Counted from the first letter of the stretch, positions 40,246-49,133 are shown. The stretch is DNA of 64,000 nt from Pseudarthrobacter chlorophenolicus (GCF_000962805.1 NZ_JZTW01000008.1:1-64000); one strand, 5' to 3'. The notes: generated by a model from the sequence alone, not told the origin. Translations and numbers: made by a program.

Positions 40246-41616
40246 TCAGAGGTGCTTCAGGGGCTTTCGCGACGTCTCAGTGGCGAACAGGACTGCCGCC
40301 AGGGACACCGCTGAAGCTGCAACCAGATACCAGCCCGGGGCGATCTTGCTTTGGGTCATGGCGATCAGCAGGGTGGCCATGAACGGGGCGGTGCCACCGA
40401 ACAGGGCGTTGGAGAGGTTGAAGCTGACGGCAAACCCGCTGTAGCGGACCTTGGTGGGGAACAGCTCGGCCAGGAAGCTGGGCAGGGTCCCGTCGTTCAG
40501 GGTGAGCATGCCGCCAAGGAGGATCTGGACCAGGACGATGACCAGGAAATCACCGGTTTCCAGCAGCATGAACGCCGGAACGGTAAGGACCATGAAAAGG
40601 ATGGATGCCGTGATGAGCATCCGCTTGCGGCCAAAGACGTCCGAGGCCATGCCCGTAAGGAAGATGAACCCGATGTAGCTGGCCAGGGCAATGGTGGTGG
40701 CCAGGAAGGACTCGGTGGGGCCGAAGCCCAGTTCCTCGGAAAGGTAGGTGGGCATGTAGCTGAGGATGACGTAGAAGCCAACGGCGTTGAGCAGCACCGC
40801 GCCGCAGGCGATGACGAGCTGCTTCCGGTAGGTCTTGAACATGGCCAGCGCGGGGGCCTTCTCTTCGGTGCCTTCCTTCGCAGCCAGTTCCCGGAAAGCC
40901 GGGGTGTCCTCGAGTTTGGTGCGGATGTAGCGTCCGATGAGGCCCATGGGGGCAGCCAGCAGGAACGGCAGCCGCCATCCCCACTCGTGCAGCTGGTCTG
41001 CGGTGAGGACCGAGCTCAGGAGCGCCGCGATGAGGGAGCCCAGGAGCAGGCCGGCCGCGGTGCTGGCCGGAACCACTGCTGCATAGAGGCCGCGCCGGTT
41101 GGCCGGGGCGTACTCCACCAGGAAGGCCGAGGCGCCCGCATATTCGCCGGCGGCTGAGAACCCCTGCACGATGCGGATGATCAGGAGCAGGACCGGAGCC
41201 ATCAAGCCGATGGATGCGTAGCCGGGAATCAGCGCGATGCAGAACGTTGAGACGGACATGATGACGATGGACAGGGACAGTGCCTTCCGCCGGCCGAGCT
41301 TGTCGCCGATGTGGCCCCAGACAAAACCACCCAGCGGCCGGACGAAGAACGAGACCGCGAAGACGCCAAAAGTGGCCAGCAGCGCCGTTTGCCGGTCCGC
41401 TTCCGGGAAGAACACCGATGAGATAACCGCGGCGAGGTAGCCGTACACCGCGTAATCGAACCATTCGACGAAGTTGCCGATGAAGCTCGCGGTGACCACC
41501 CGGCGTCGTACGTCCTTGCTGGGCGTTAGGGGACTAACGCCGCCGCCTGCCAGGGCGGAACCATCGGCATCTTTGGCGATGACTCCCGCCTGGGGCGGTG
41601 TTGTTTCGTGACTCAT
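40246..41616 (-). CDS. MFS transporter (metabolite:H+ symporter type), likely creatine importer
   Basis: A 456-residue 12-segment major facilitator of the ProP/ShiA-like group: NFVEWFDYAVYGYLAAVISSVFFP at residues 47-70, GGFVWGHIGDKLGRRKAL in the loop 2-3 signature and GEYAGASAFLVEYAP. It lies 123 bp upstream of creatinase on the same strand, making creatine or a related guanidino compound the likely substrate (inference). The promoter region contains palindromic GTTGCA...TGCAAC elements. Confidence 0.9.
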   Translation of the reverse strand: MSHETTPPQAGVIAKDADGSALAGGGVSPLTPSKDVRRRVVTASFIGNFVEWFDYAVYGYLAAVISSVFFPEADRQTALLATFGVFAVSFFVRPLGGFVWGHIGDKLGRRKALSLSIVIMSVSTFCIALIPGYASIGLMAPVLLLIIRIVQGFSAAGEYAGASAFLVEYAPANRRGLYAAVVPASTAAGLLLGSLIAALLSSVLTADQLHEWGWRLPFLLAAPMGLIGRYIRTKLEDTPAFRELAAKEGTEEKAPALAMFKTYRKQLVIACGAVLLNAVGFYVILSYMPTYLSEELGFGPTESFLATTIALASYIGFIFLTGMASDVFGRKRMLITASILFMVLTVPAFMLLETGDFLVIVLVQILLGGMLTLNDGTLPSFLAELFPTKVRYSGFAVSFNLSNALFGGTAPFMATLLIAMTQSKIAPGWYLVAASAVSLAAVLFATETSRKPLKHL

Positions 41617-41638
41617 AGAACCACCAATGAAAATCGGA

Positions 41639-41670
41639 GTTGCACTGATTGCAACGTCGTTGTTTCAACA
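41639..41670. promoter_or_regulatory. GTTGCA-N5-TGCAAC palindrome, likely IclR-type operator
   Basis: GTTGCA (41639-41644) and TGCAAC (41650-41655) form a perfect dyad 23 bp upstream of the MFS start. GTTGTTTCAAC at 41659-41669 adds a second dyad. Related sequence recurs at 41784-41813. IclR control is inferred. Confidence 0.5.
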
Positions 41671-41783
41671 TAAGTGGTGACGGCGAACACAGTCAAGAGA
41701 TTTGCCGACTATTACTCAGGGAAGAACACCGTCGCAGCGGGCATTCATCGCCCGAGGGAGGCAATATCGCAAAAGACGCTTCA

Positions 41784-41813
41784 GTTGCACTCAAAGCAAC
41801 ATTGTTGAAATAT
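41784..41813. promoter_or_regulatory. Second GTTGCA...GCAAC element
   Basis: GTTGCACTCAAAGCAAC followed by TTGTTGAAAT repeats both halves of the 41639-41670 element, with one mismatch in the first dyad. Between the two elements (41671-41783) nothing else convincing is seen, so this 315-bp gap is mainly regulatory. Confidence 0.45.
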
Positions 41814-41881
41814 GCCTGAAACCTGTTGCGGCTACGCGACCAGGAGGCACGCAGCCCGGCACCGCATGCCGGGCAACAAAA

Positions 41882-41916
41882 ACAGGCGACGCCGGGAAAG
41901 TCCCGTCGTCGCCTGT
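41882..41916 (-). terminator. Intrinsic terminator, family copy 4 (variant)
   Basis: ACAGGCGACGCCGGGA (41882-41897) pairs with TCCCGTCGTCGCCTGT (41901-41916) with one mismatch. On the minus strand it is followed by TTTTTG, so it terminates the small gene at 41932-42162. Confidence 0.85.
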
Positions 41917-41931
41917 TGTGGTTCCTCTGTC

Positions 41932-42162
41932 CTAGGCGGAACTGCCGCTCCGCCAGTCCCCATCGGTGTGGGGTTGATCCGGCGGAGGCTCCTCCCCGTG
42001 CGGTTGATCCTTGTGGCGGGCTTCCTGGAGATGGTGCTCCAGCTTCTCCTCCGCGTCGCGGCGGCGCTGGCCCACCGTGCGCATCTGCTGCGTGGTGGGC
42101 GCGGTGTGGGCATGCAGATGCGGGCCTGCATCGTTGGGGCTGTCAACCCTGTTTTCCTGCAT
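41932..42162 (-). CDS. Small hydrophilic His/Gln-rich protein (76 aa)
   Basis: A 76-residue protein of unknown function that starts MQENRVDSPNDAG. It contains several closely spaced His residues (HLHAH; HHLQEARHKDQPH; PHTDGDW) and a charged helix (RTVGQRRRDAEEKLEHHLQ). Real-gene support comes from the dedicated terminator 16 bp after its stop. The ribosome site before ATG 42162 is weak. The clustered His could bind metal, which is only a suggestion. Confidence 0.55.
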   Translation of the reverse strand: MQENRVDSPNDAGPHLHAHTAPTTQQMRTVGQRRRDAEEKLEHHLQEARHKDQPHGEEPPPDQPHTDGDWRSGSSA

Positions 42163-42242
42163 ACGAACATCGTCCCACCGCGGCTGTGGCGCGGGTAGGG
42201 CCGAGCGGTCCGCTGGCAGGCAACGGTGGCCGGGCACACGAA

Positions 42243-42270
42243 CGGCCGCCAGGCATCTGCCTGGCGGCCG
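42243..42270 (-). terminator. Hairpin after the aldehyde dehydrogenase gene
   Basis: CGGCCGCCAGGCA pairs with TGCCTGGCGGCCG around a 2-base loop, immediately beyond the last gene of the seven-gene catabolic operon. No clear T-tract follows on the minus strand. Confidence 0.65.
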
Positions 42271-42284
42271 CAGTGACGGAATGC

Positions 42285-43778
42285 CTAGATCCCGGTGTAG
42301 ACGGTCTTGCCCCACGTGAAGAAGTCCAGCGCGGACCGGCCCTGCTCGCGGAACGTGTTCGTGGACGAGTCCTTCACGCCGCCGAAAGGCACGTTCAGGT
42401 CCAGCCCGGCGGTGGGCCTGTTCACCTTCACCACCCCGGCCTGGGCGCGGGCAGCGAAATCGGTGGCCAGGGCCAGGGAATCGGTGCAGATGCCGGCGGT
42501 GAGGCCGTAGCGCGAATCGTTGATCGCGGCGAGCCCGGCCTCGTAGTCCGGGACTTCCAGGACCGCCACCACGGGGCCGAAAATTTCCTCGGTGACCGCG
42601 GGGTCATCGGCGGGCAGGTTGGTGAGCACGGCGGCGGGGAAGAACAGCGCACCGGAGGGGTCGCCGTCGTACTCGCCGTGCAGCAGGGTGGCCCCGCGTC
42701 CGACGGCGGCGCGCACCGCGTCCTGGTCCTGCTCGAATTGCTGCCGGCTCACCACGGCACCCATGCGCGACGTTCCGCCTATGACAGCGCCGTCCCCGGC
42801 GGTGTACTGCGCGGCTTCGGCCACCAGAGCCTCGAGGAACTTCTCCTTCACACCCGGCGTGACGTAGACCCGCGATGTTGCGGTGCAGGCCTGGCCGGTG
42901 AGTCCGAACGCGCCGGCGGCCACCACCTGCGCAGCCTTGGCGGGGCCGGCGTCATCAAGCACCAGGACGCCGTTCTTGCCGCCCATCTCAAGCTGGACGC
43001 GGGCACGGCGGGCGTTCAGGATTTCCTGGAGCCCCAGGCCCACACGGGTGGAACCGGTGAAGGAGAGCCCGGCGATGCGGGCGTCCCGGGCCAGCGCCTC
43101 GCCCACTACTCGCCCCTTACCGTGGACCACGTTGAAGACTCCGGCGGGCAGCCCGGCATCCTGCAGGGCCCGGGCCAGGTGGGTGGCCGAGAGCGGGGTC
43201 AGTTCGGCCGGCTTGATCACCACGGCGTTGCCGCTGATCAGCGCGGGGGCGGCCTTCCATGCGGGAATGGCGATGGGGAAATTCCAGGGCGTGATCAGGC
43301 CCACCACGCCCAAGGGCTCACGGCGGGTGGTGATGGTGGTGTCCGGCAGGCCGCTGGGCAGCACCTCGCCGGTGGCCGCCCAGCCGAGCGAGCCGAAGAA
43401 CCGCAGCACGTCGGAGGCGCGCTTGACCTCGCCTTTGGCCTCGGCCAGGGTCTTGCCCTCCTCGCGGACAAGGTCTTCGGCGATGGCCGACTGCCGCTCG
43501 ATCAGCAGGTTGCCGGCTGAGATGAGGATGGCGCCGCGCGAGGGGGCAGGCAGGGCTGCCCAGGCAGGTTGGGCTGCCGCCGCGGCGGTGACGGCGGCAT
43601 CCACGTCCGCGGCGGTGCCGCTGGGGGAAACCGCGGCGATCTCGCCGGGGCGGGCAGGGTTCATCCGCTCCGTGTCCGCTTCACCCAGCCAATGGCCGTT
43701 GATGAGGTGCCGGGCGGTGACGGCTTCCCGGGAGTCAATGGATTGGGTGGTTTCGGTGTCAATAACGGTGGAGGTCAT
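42285..43778 (-). CDS. NAD(P)-dependent aldehyde dehydrogenase (ketoglutarate-semialdehyde type)
   Basis: A 497-residue aldehyde dehydrogenase. The catalytic Cys298 (GQACTATSRVYV) and general base Glu264 (QLEMGGKNG) are present, with the cofactor segment SFTGSTRVG. The C-terminal VNRPTAGLDLNVPFGGVK is characteristic of 2,5-dioxopentanoate (ketoglutarate semialdehyde) dehydrogenases. Last gene of the operon, 24 bp after the SDR gene. With the DapA-family lyase upstream it could finish degradation of a sugar acid or related compound to 2-oxoglutarate, but the CoA genes in the same operon complicate this reading. Confidence 0.88.
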   Translation of the reverse strand: MTSTVIDTETTQSIDSREAVTARHLINGHWLGEADTERMNPARPGEIAAVSPSGTAADVDAAVTAAAAAQPAWAALPAPSRGAILISAGNLLIERQSAIAEDLVREEGKTLAEAKGEVKRASDVLRFFGSLGWAATGEVLPSGLPDTTITTRREPLGVVGLITPWNFPIAIPAWKAAPALISGNAVVIKPAELTPLSATHLARALQDAGLPAGVFNVVHGKGRVVGEALARDARIAGLSFTGSTRVGLGLQEILNARRARVQLEMGGKNGVLVLDDAGPAKAAQVVAAGAFGLTGQACTATSRVYVTPGVKEKFLEALVAEAAQYTAGDGAVIGGTSRMGAVVSRQQFEQDQDAVRAAVGRGATLLHGEYDGDPSGALFFPAAVLTNLPADDPAVTEEIFGPVVAVLEVPDYEAGLAAINDSRYGLTAGICTDSLALATDFAARAQAGVVKVNRPTAGLDLNVPFGGVKDSSTNTFREQGRSALDFFTWGKTVYTGI

Positions 43779-43802
43779 GGTGGGTCCTTTGGAACGTTGG
43801 GG

Positions 43803-44603
43803 CTAGAGGCTGCGGATCAGGCCGCCGTCGCAGCGGAGCGCCACGCCGGTGATGTACGACGCCGGGGCGCTGCACAGGAAGGCAGCGGCGGCACCGAACT
43901 CGGCGGGTTCTCCGTAGCGGCGGGCCGGTATGGACTTGCGGGATTCGAGCTCGATTTCGTGGGCGGTGGTGCCGCGGCGTTTGGCGGCTGCCTGGTCCAG
44001 TTCGGCCACCCGGTCCGTGGCGATCCGGCCGGGAAGCACCATGTTGACGGTGACACCGTCCAGGGCCACCTCGGCGGCGAGGGTTTTCAGATAGCCGGCC
44101 AGTGCGGCGCGGCCGGTGTTGGAGACGGCCAGGTTGGGCAGCGGGGCCACTACTCCGCTTGAGCCGATGGCCACGATTCGTCCCCAGCGGCGTTCCCGCA
44201 TGCCAGGCAGGATGTGGGAGATGAGCGCATGCTGGGGCTTGACCAGCAGGTCGAAGGCGCTGGCGATCTCCTCGGAGCTGAGCGCGGCCGCGGCGCCCGG
44301 TTTGGGGCCGGGGCCGTTGAGGACCAGGATGTCGATGGGGCCGAGGTCGGCTACAGTCTGCTCGACAGCGGACCCGATGCCCTCGGGCGTGGCCAGGTCC
44401 GCTTCGATGGCCACGGCGTCGAAGCCTGCGGTTCCGGCATGGCTCTCCTGCAGCTCCGCCACAATCTCCTTGGCACGGTCCCTGCGACGTCCCACGATGG
44501 CGACGCGCACGCCTTCCGCAGCGAGCGCGCGGGCCACGGCCAGTCCCAGCCCGCCGGTGGAGGCCGCAACCAGGGCTGTCTTACCGGCAATTCCGAGATC
44601 CAT
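43803..44603 (-). CDS. SDR family oxidoreductase lacking the YxxxK motif
   Basis: A 266-residue Rossmann-fold short-chain dehydrogenase-like protein. The cofactor motif is ALVAASTGGLGLAVARAL, and NGPGPKP replaces NNAG. At the catalytic site the usual Tyr-x-x-x-Lys is replaced by SNTGRAALAGYLK, as in a known subgroup of 3-oxoacyl-reductase-like SDRs. Catalysis by the classical mechanism is therefore doubtful. ATG 44603 shares one base with the preceding stop (TGATG). Confidence 0.85.
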   Translation of the reverse strand: MDLGIAGKTALVAASTGGLGLAVARALAAEGVRVAIVGRRRDRAKEIVAELQESHAGTAGFDAVAIEADLATPEGIGSAVEQTVADLGPIDILVLNGPGPKPGAAAALSSEEIASAFDLLVKPQHALISHILPGMRERRWGRIVAIGSSGVVAPLPNLAVSNTGRAALAGYLKTLAAEVALDGVTVNMVLPGRIATDRVAELDQAAAKRRGTTAHEIELESRKSIPARRYGEPAEFGAAAAFLCSAPASYITGVALRCDGGLIRSL

Positions 44604-45583
44604 CAGAAGCCCCTTGCGGCGGTCAGTGCCGGGGACTGTGCCTGTGCCCGGGCGGTGGCGTTGCCGTGCGCATCGGCTGCCTCGCTGAGGTGGGTGTGCA
44701 TGGCATCGCGCAGGCTTTCGGGGAAAGCTGCCGCCGGTGCCCGAACGCCGGAGTCCTTGATCAAACCGCGTTCGCGGAGGCATTCCTTCCGGATGGCCAA
44801 CGCCACCTTGGCCTGCTGCTCGAAGTTGATCAGCGGGAGGTAGGGCAGCAGTTCGGTGCGGGCGGCCTCGTAGCCCCGGTCCTGCCAGGCGGCGACGCAG
44901 GCGATGAGCGCCTCCGGGTAGGAGAAGCCGGTCATGGCCCCCGCTGCACCGGCCTGGAGTTCATCCAGCAGCCCCTGCCCGCCCAGGCCGCCAAAGATGG
45001 AGACGCCGACGGCGGCACTCAGCTCGGCGATGGCCACGCTGGTGGGCGGGGCCTCGGCTTTGACGGCGATGACGAACGGGCATGCGTTGACCACCGCTAT
45101 CAGTGCCGCGGTGGCGATGCTGACGCCGCTGGCCAGCGGGTAGTCCTGCAGCACCACCTTGGCGCCGGTGGCGCGGTGGATGGCGTCCAGATGGGTTATC
45201 ACCGCGTCTGGCCGGGCCGAGTTGGCCTGGACCATCACTGCGGCCAGGCGCCCGCCCGCCATCTCCTGCGCCGCCCGGACTTCCTCGATGGCCGGCCTGG
45301 TGGCCAGCGCGGTCACTCCCACCACCAGCGGAAGCGACGTGCATTCGGCAACGGTTTCCAGGACGTGGCGGCGTTCCTCCGCTGTCAGTGCGGCGGCTTC
45401 GCCGAACACGCCAAGGACGGTGAGGCCTGTGGCGCCGATGGCTTCGTAGTGCTCCACCAGTTCGGACAGGCTGTCCAGGTCCACGTCGAGGGTGCTGCCC
45501 TGGAAGGGCGTGGCTACCACACCCCACACGCCTGCGGGCAGTGCGTCAGGGGCCAGGCTTTTGGGCGCAAGGGATTGCTGCAT
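44603..45583 (-). CDS. Dihydrodipicolinate synthase (DapA) family lyase/dehydratase
   Basis: A 326-residue class I aldolase of the DapA/NAL superfamily. The Schiff-base Lys175 (VIAVKAEAP), Tyr148 (LQDYPL) and the G-x-F-G-E turn (VLGVFGEAAALT) are visible. Members include sialate lyase and keto-deoxy sugar acid dehydratases; it is not expected to be the lysine-pathway enzyme because it sits in a catabolic operon. ATG 45583 follows GAAAGGAAAC. The C-terminal ~25 residues are an Ala/Gln-rich tail. Confidence 0.88.
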   Translation of the reverse strand: MQQSLAPKSLAPDALPAGVWGVVATPFQGSTLDVDLDSLSELVEHYEAIGATGLTVLGVFGEAAALTAEERRHVLETVAECTSLPLVVGVTALATRPAIEEVRAAQEMAGGRLAAVMVQANSARPDAVITHLDAIHRATGAKVVLQDYPLASGVSIATAALIAVVNACPFVIAVKAEAPPTSVAIAELSAAVGVSIFGGLGGQGLLDELQAGAAGAMTGFSYPEALIACVAAWQDRGYEAARTELLPYLPLINFEQQAKVALAIRKECLRERGLIKDSGVRAPAAAFPESLRDAMHTHLSEAADAHGNATARAQAQSPALTAARGF

Positions 45584-45632
45584 TGTTCTGTTTCCTTTCA
45601 ATGCGAAGCGTGAGGTTTGGGAGGATGGCGGG

Positions 45633-46454
45633 TCAGCGGCCGGGCCACTCCGGCCGGCGTTTTTCCTGGAAGGCCCGGACGCCCTCGGCGGAGTCCTCGC
45701 TGTCCAGTGCGGCCATGAGCGCCGGGAGCCGCAGGCCGCGTGCTTCCGTGGCGGTGAGGTGGCTGGTTTGCATGACCATCTGTTTGACGGCCCGGACCGA
45801 TGTGGGGGCGCAGGCGAGGATCTGGTCCACCCAGCGCTGTACGGCGGCGTCGAGCTCTTCCTCGGGCACCACTTCGTTGACGAGGCCCATGGCCTGCATC
45901 TCCGCCGCGTCCGCTTTCCGGCCCGTGAGCAGCATCCCCATGGCCTGCGTGTAGGGGACGCGGCGCACCAGCTGGTGGATGCCGCCGTCGAGCGCCAGCC
46001 GTCCTACGCGGGGCTCAGTGAGCCCGAATTTCGCGGTCTCGGCTGCGACGACGATATCCGCGCCGAGCACGATTTCCATGCCGCCGCCCAGGGCGTAGCC
46101 GTTCACCCGGGCGATCACCGGCACGTCCAGCGTGGTGCGCAGGCTCAGGCCGCCGAACCCGTTGGGGTCCAGGCCGGCCCAGTATTCCAGGCCGGTCTTG
46201 TCCACGGCGGATGCGGACATGTCCGCACCGACGCAGAACGCCCGGGTGCCGGCGCCGGTGATGACCACGGCCCGCACCGACGCATCCTGTTCCAGCTGCT
46301 CCCAGATCCCGTTGAGCCGGGCCTGGGCGGTGCCGTCCACGGCGTTGAGGACGTGCTGCCGGTCGATCACCACGGTGGCCACACCATCGGCGATGTCCAG
46401 CGTGATCTCGTCTGTCCGCTCTTCGACGGCGGGTTCTTCCACGGCGGTGCTCAC
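45633..46454 (-). CDS. Enoyl-CoA hydratase/isomerase family protein
   Basis: A 273-residue crotonase-fold protein. The oxyanion-hole segments are AFCVGADMSA and NGYALGGGMEIVLGAD, and the acid residue lies in FGLTEPRVGRLALDGG. An extra 15-residue acidic leader precedes the fold. GTG 46454 overlaps the CoA-transferase stop by 4 bp, so the two are coupled. It would hydrate or isomerise the CoA thioester made by that transferase. Confidence 0.92.
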   Translation of the reverse strand: MSTAVEEPAVEERTDEITLDIADGVATVVIDRQHVLNAVDGTAQARLNGIWEQLEQDASVRAVVITGAGTRAFCVGADMSASAVDKTGLEYWAGLDPNGFGGLSLRTTLDVPVIARVNGYALGGGMEIVLGADIVVAAETAKFGLTEPRVGRLALDGGIHQLVRRVPYTQAMGMLLTGRKADAAEMQAMGLVNEVVPEEELDAAVQRWVDQILACAPTSVRAVKQMVMQTSHLTATEARGLRLPALMAALDSEDSAEGVRAFQEKRRPEWPGR

Positions 46455-47719
46455 CGGAGGACCCCCAGCTGCTGCAGGCGCTCGATGGTCTCGGCGTCGA
46501 ACCCGTTCTCCAGCAACACCTCCACGTTGTGCTCGCCCAGGCGGGGCGCCACGCGGCGGACGGACGGCGGGGTGGCGGAGAGCCGTATAGGGGCGTTGAG
46601 CATCTTCACCGTGCCCACACCGGGGTGTTCGGCCTCCACGATCATGCCGTTGGCCTCGGTCTGGGCATCGGCGAGCGCCTGTTCCAGCGTGTGGACGGGG
46701 GCGTTCAGCAGCCCCTGTTCCTCGAGTTTTCCGGTCCAGTACTCGGTGGTGTTGGTTGCGATGTGTTCCCGGAAGATGGCCTGGAGGGCGGGCTTGTGCT
46801 TGAACTGCTGCTCCAGGTTGGCGAACTCCGGGCGCTGGGTGAGGTCCTCGTCCAGGCCAAGGGCGTCAGAGATGCGTGCCAGCGGGTCCGGGGTGAAACC
46901 GCCCACCATGCACACAGCTCCGTCGGTGGTTTCGAAGACGCCGCTCAGCGGCATGGCACCCCAGTTGACCTCGTAGCCGCGGTTGAGCTGCATGCAGGCT
47001 TCCTGCATCTGCAGGTGCAGCATGGAGTCGTACATGGTCACCTCCACTTTCTGGCCCACCCCCGAGGTTTCCCGGGTGCGCAGCGCCAGCAGGATTCCCT
47101 GCATCAGGTGCATGCCGGTGATGTAGTCGCAGAGGGTGGTGGGGTAAATGGCCGGCTTTTGGTCGTCCGATTCGCGCCGCCACATCACACCGGAGTAGGC
47201 CTGGGCGATGGCGTCCTGGCCGCCCTTGTGCGAGTACGGTCCCACCGGGCCGAAACCGGTGCCGGATGCCCAAATGATGCCGGGATTGTCTGCCTTGAGA
47301 TCCTCGTAGCCGAAGCCCATCCGTTCCATCACACCGGATCGGAAGTTGCTGACCACCACGTCTGCGTCCGCCATGATGGCGTGCAGGACGTTCCGGCCTT
47401 CCTCCGTACGCGTGTCGATGGAGACACTGCGCTTGTTGCGGTTGATGGACAGGAAGATGGGGTTGTCCTGGCCGTCCTGGTCAGGGAACGAATTCCGCGA
47501 GATGTCTCCGGCGCCCGGGCGTTCCACCTTGATGATGTCCGCGCCGTAGTCACCCAGCATCTGGGTGCAGGACGGGCCCATGAACACCTGGGTGAAGTCC
47601 ACGATCTTGATGCCGTCCAGCGGCAGCGGGGTGGCCGGCCGCGCATCCCCGGCGAGGGGCGACGCGTAGGCGCCCGCCGTCGTCGTACTTTCCGTCTTTT
47701 CTGCCAGTGCGCTGCTCAT
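46451..47719 (-). CDS. Class III CoA-transferase (CaiB/BaiF family)
   Basis: A 422-residue CoA-transferase that exchanges CoA between carboxylic acids. Family motifs are LDGIKIVDFTQVFMGPSCTQ, DYGADIIKVERPGAGD, GTGFGPVGPYSHKGGQD and AFLQ-equivalent GVFETTDGAVCMVG. It is coupled to the FAD oxidoreductase upstream (4-bp overlap) and the enoyl-CoA hydratase downstream, and is the step that commits the unknown substrate to CoA chemistry. Confidence 0.93.
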   Translation of the reverse strand: MSSALAEKTESTTTAGAYASPLAGDARPATPLPLDGIKIVDFTQVFMGPSCTQMLGDYGADIIKVERPGAGDISRNSFPDQDGQDNPIFLSINRNKRSVSIDTRTEEGRNVLHAIMADADVVVSNFRSGVMERMGFGYEDLKADNPGIIWASGTGFGPVGPYSHKGGQDAIAQAYSGVMWRRESDDQKPAIYPTTLCDYITGMHLMQGILLALRTRETSGVGQKVEVTMYDSMLHLQMQEACMQLNRGYEVNWGAMPLSGVFETTDGAVCMVGGFTPDPLARISDALGLDEDLTQRPEFANLEQQFKHKPALQAIFREHIATNTTEYWTGKLEEQGLLNAPVHTLEQALADAQTEANGMIVEAEHPGVGTVKMLNAPIRLSATPPSVRRVAPRLGEHNVEVLLENGFDAETIERLQQLGVLR

Positions 47720-49122
47720 GCCGGCACCGCCGCGTCAGCATCGATGGTGGCGTTCGACGACGGGACGTCGCCCGGGTCTGCGCCGTGCCGGCGCATGCCC
47801 TGCTGGATGTCCAGGGCAGAAACGTCGCGGACCAGCACGTTGTTCTCCACCGCAAGCGCGGCGGCGACGCCGACGGCCTGGCCCATGGCCATGCAGGGCG
47901 GAATCTCGCGGGACATCTTCTGCGCCTCCGGGGTGGCGGAGTAGTGGCGTCCGGCGACGAGGAGCTGGTCCACTTCCTTGGGGAGCAGCGAGCGGTACGG
48001 GTAGTAGTAATCGCGGCCGCGCGCCACGGTATCGGCGAAGTGCCGGCGCTGGGTGACGTCGTCCTTGGTCATCACGTATTCGCCTTGCAGCAGGCGGGTC
48101 TGCCGGACGCCCATCTGGGAGGCGACGTCCAGCATAAAGCAGTTCTCGAAACCGGGCAGGTGGGCGCGGACGTAGTCCACGGCCTCGGAGATCCGGTCCC
48201 TGGCGGCGAACTCGGCGGCGGTCATGTCCGCCGGGTTAGTCCCGTCGAACCCGGACATGTGCGGGGCATTGCACCAGACCACGCCGTCGATGGGGGTCTT
48301 GAGCCACCACAGTTCCCAGGCGCCGCCGAGGAGGCGCTTGATCTTGCGGTTGATGGCGCGGGCTTCTTTGGGGTTGGCCTGCTCAAAGGCCTCGGCGGCC
48401 CGGGTGTCCACGTTGCCCAGGCGGAACACGAGTGTGGTGATGTAGTTGTCCTTGGCGTAGCTGGCGCCGGCGCGGGAGGCGACGTCGATGTCGCCGGTGG
48501 TGTCGATGACCACGTCCGCCATGAAGGCCTGCGGACCCATCTTGGTTTCCGTGATGACGCCCTTGATCACGCCGTTGTCCACGATGGGGCGGGAGAACCA
48601 GGAGTGCAGGCGGAGGTCCACGCCGGCTTCGCGGACCAGGTCGTTGGAGACCCGCTTCCAGCCGTCGGGGTCGAAGGCTGCGGCGTAGCAGATGGGCTTG
48701 GGGCTGGTGTGGGAGTGGAAGTCGAAGGTGCCGTAGCGGCCCCACTTGTTCCACAGTTCCTCCGAGGTTTTGCGGTCATCGGAGGGCGGGACGATCGCCA
48801 GTCCGAGCTTCTGCAGCCGCTCCACATATTCGGAGACGATGCCGGTGACGGTGATTTCCTGGCCGTTGATCATGTCGTCCAGCACCAGCACCATGCCGCC
48901 GGAGGCGAGGCCGCCCAGGGATGAGTAGCGTTCCAGCAGGGTGACCTTGGCGCCGGAGCGTGCGGCCGTGACGGCGGCGGCAACGCCTGCGGGGCCGCCG
49001 CCCACCACCAGCACGTTGGAGCGGGAGATGACGGGAGCGGTGAGGTCCGCCGTGGTGGTGGCGAGTTCCAGGGAGCCGGTGAAGCCGTTTTCGGGCGCGG
49101 CAAAGCTGGGTGTGGTGTTCAT
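47716..49122 (-). CDS. FAD-dependent oxidoreductase (FAD_oxidored family)
   Basis: A 468-residue flavoprotein. The dinucleotide-binding motif is NVLVVGGGPAGVAAAVTAAR (from about residue 37) followed by LLERYSSLGG; ADVVIDTTGDIDVASRAGA is the second FAD contact. The C-terminus holds SREIPPCMAMGQAVGVAAALAV. Such proteins act as dehydrogenases on organic acids or reductases. ATG 49122 is preceded by GGAA. Second gene of the operon, 11 bp after the MFS gene. Confidence 0.9.
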   Translation of the reverse strand: MNTTPSFAAPENGFTGSLELATTTADLTAPVISRSNVLVVGGGPAGVAAAVTAARSGAKVTLLERYSSLGGLASGGMVLVLDDMINGQEITVTGIVSEYVERLQKLGLAIVPPSDDRKTSEELWNKWGRYGTFDFHSHTSPKPICYAAAFDPDGWKRVSNDLVREAGVDLRLHSWFSRPIVDNGVIKGVITETKMGPQAFMADVVIDTTGDIDVASRAGASYAKDNYITTLVFRLGNVDTRAAEAFEQANPKEARAINRKIKRLLGGAWELWWLKTPIDGVVWCNAPHMSGFDGTNPADMTAAEFAARDRISEAVDYVRAHLPGFENCFMLDVASQMGVRQTRLLQGEYVMTKDDVTQRRHFADTVARGRDYYYPYRSLLPKEVDQLLVAGRHYSATPEAQKMSREIPPCMAMGQAVGVAAALAVENNVLVRDVSALDIQQGMRRHGADPGDVPSSNATIDADAAVPA

Positions 49123-49133
49123 GGGAGGGTTCC

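Noticed and set aside
41826..43520. Plus-strand open frame (564 codons) opposite the aldehyde dehydrogenase
   Set aside because: Shadow of the dehydrogenase; it also crosses two terminator hairpins.
44603..45583. DapA-family gene as lysine biosynthetic dapA
   Set aside because: It sits in a catabolic operon with CoA-transferase and aldehyde dehydrogenase, and its sequence fits the wider lyase/dehydratase superfamily.
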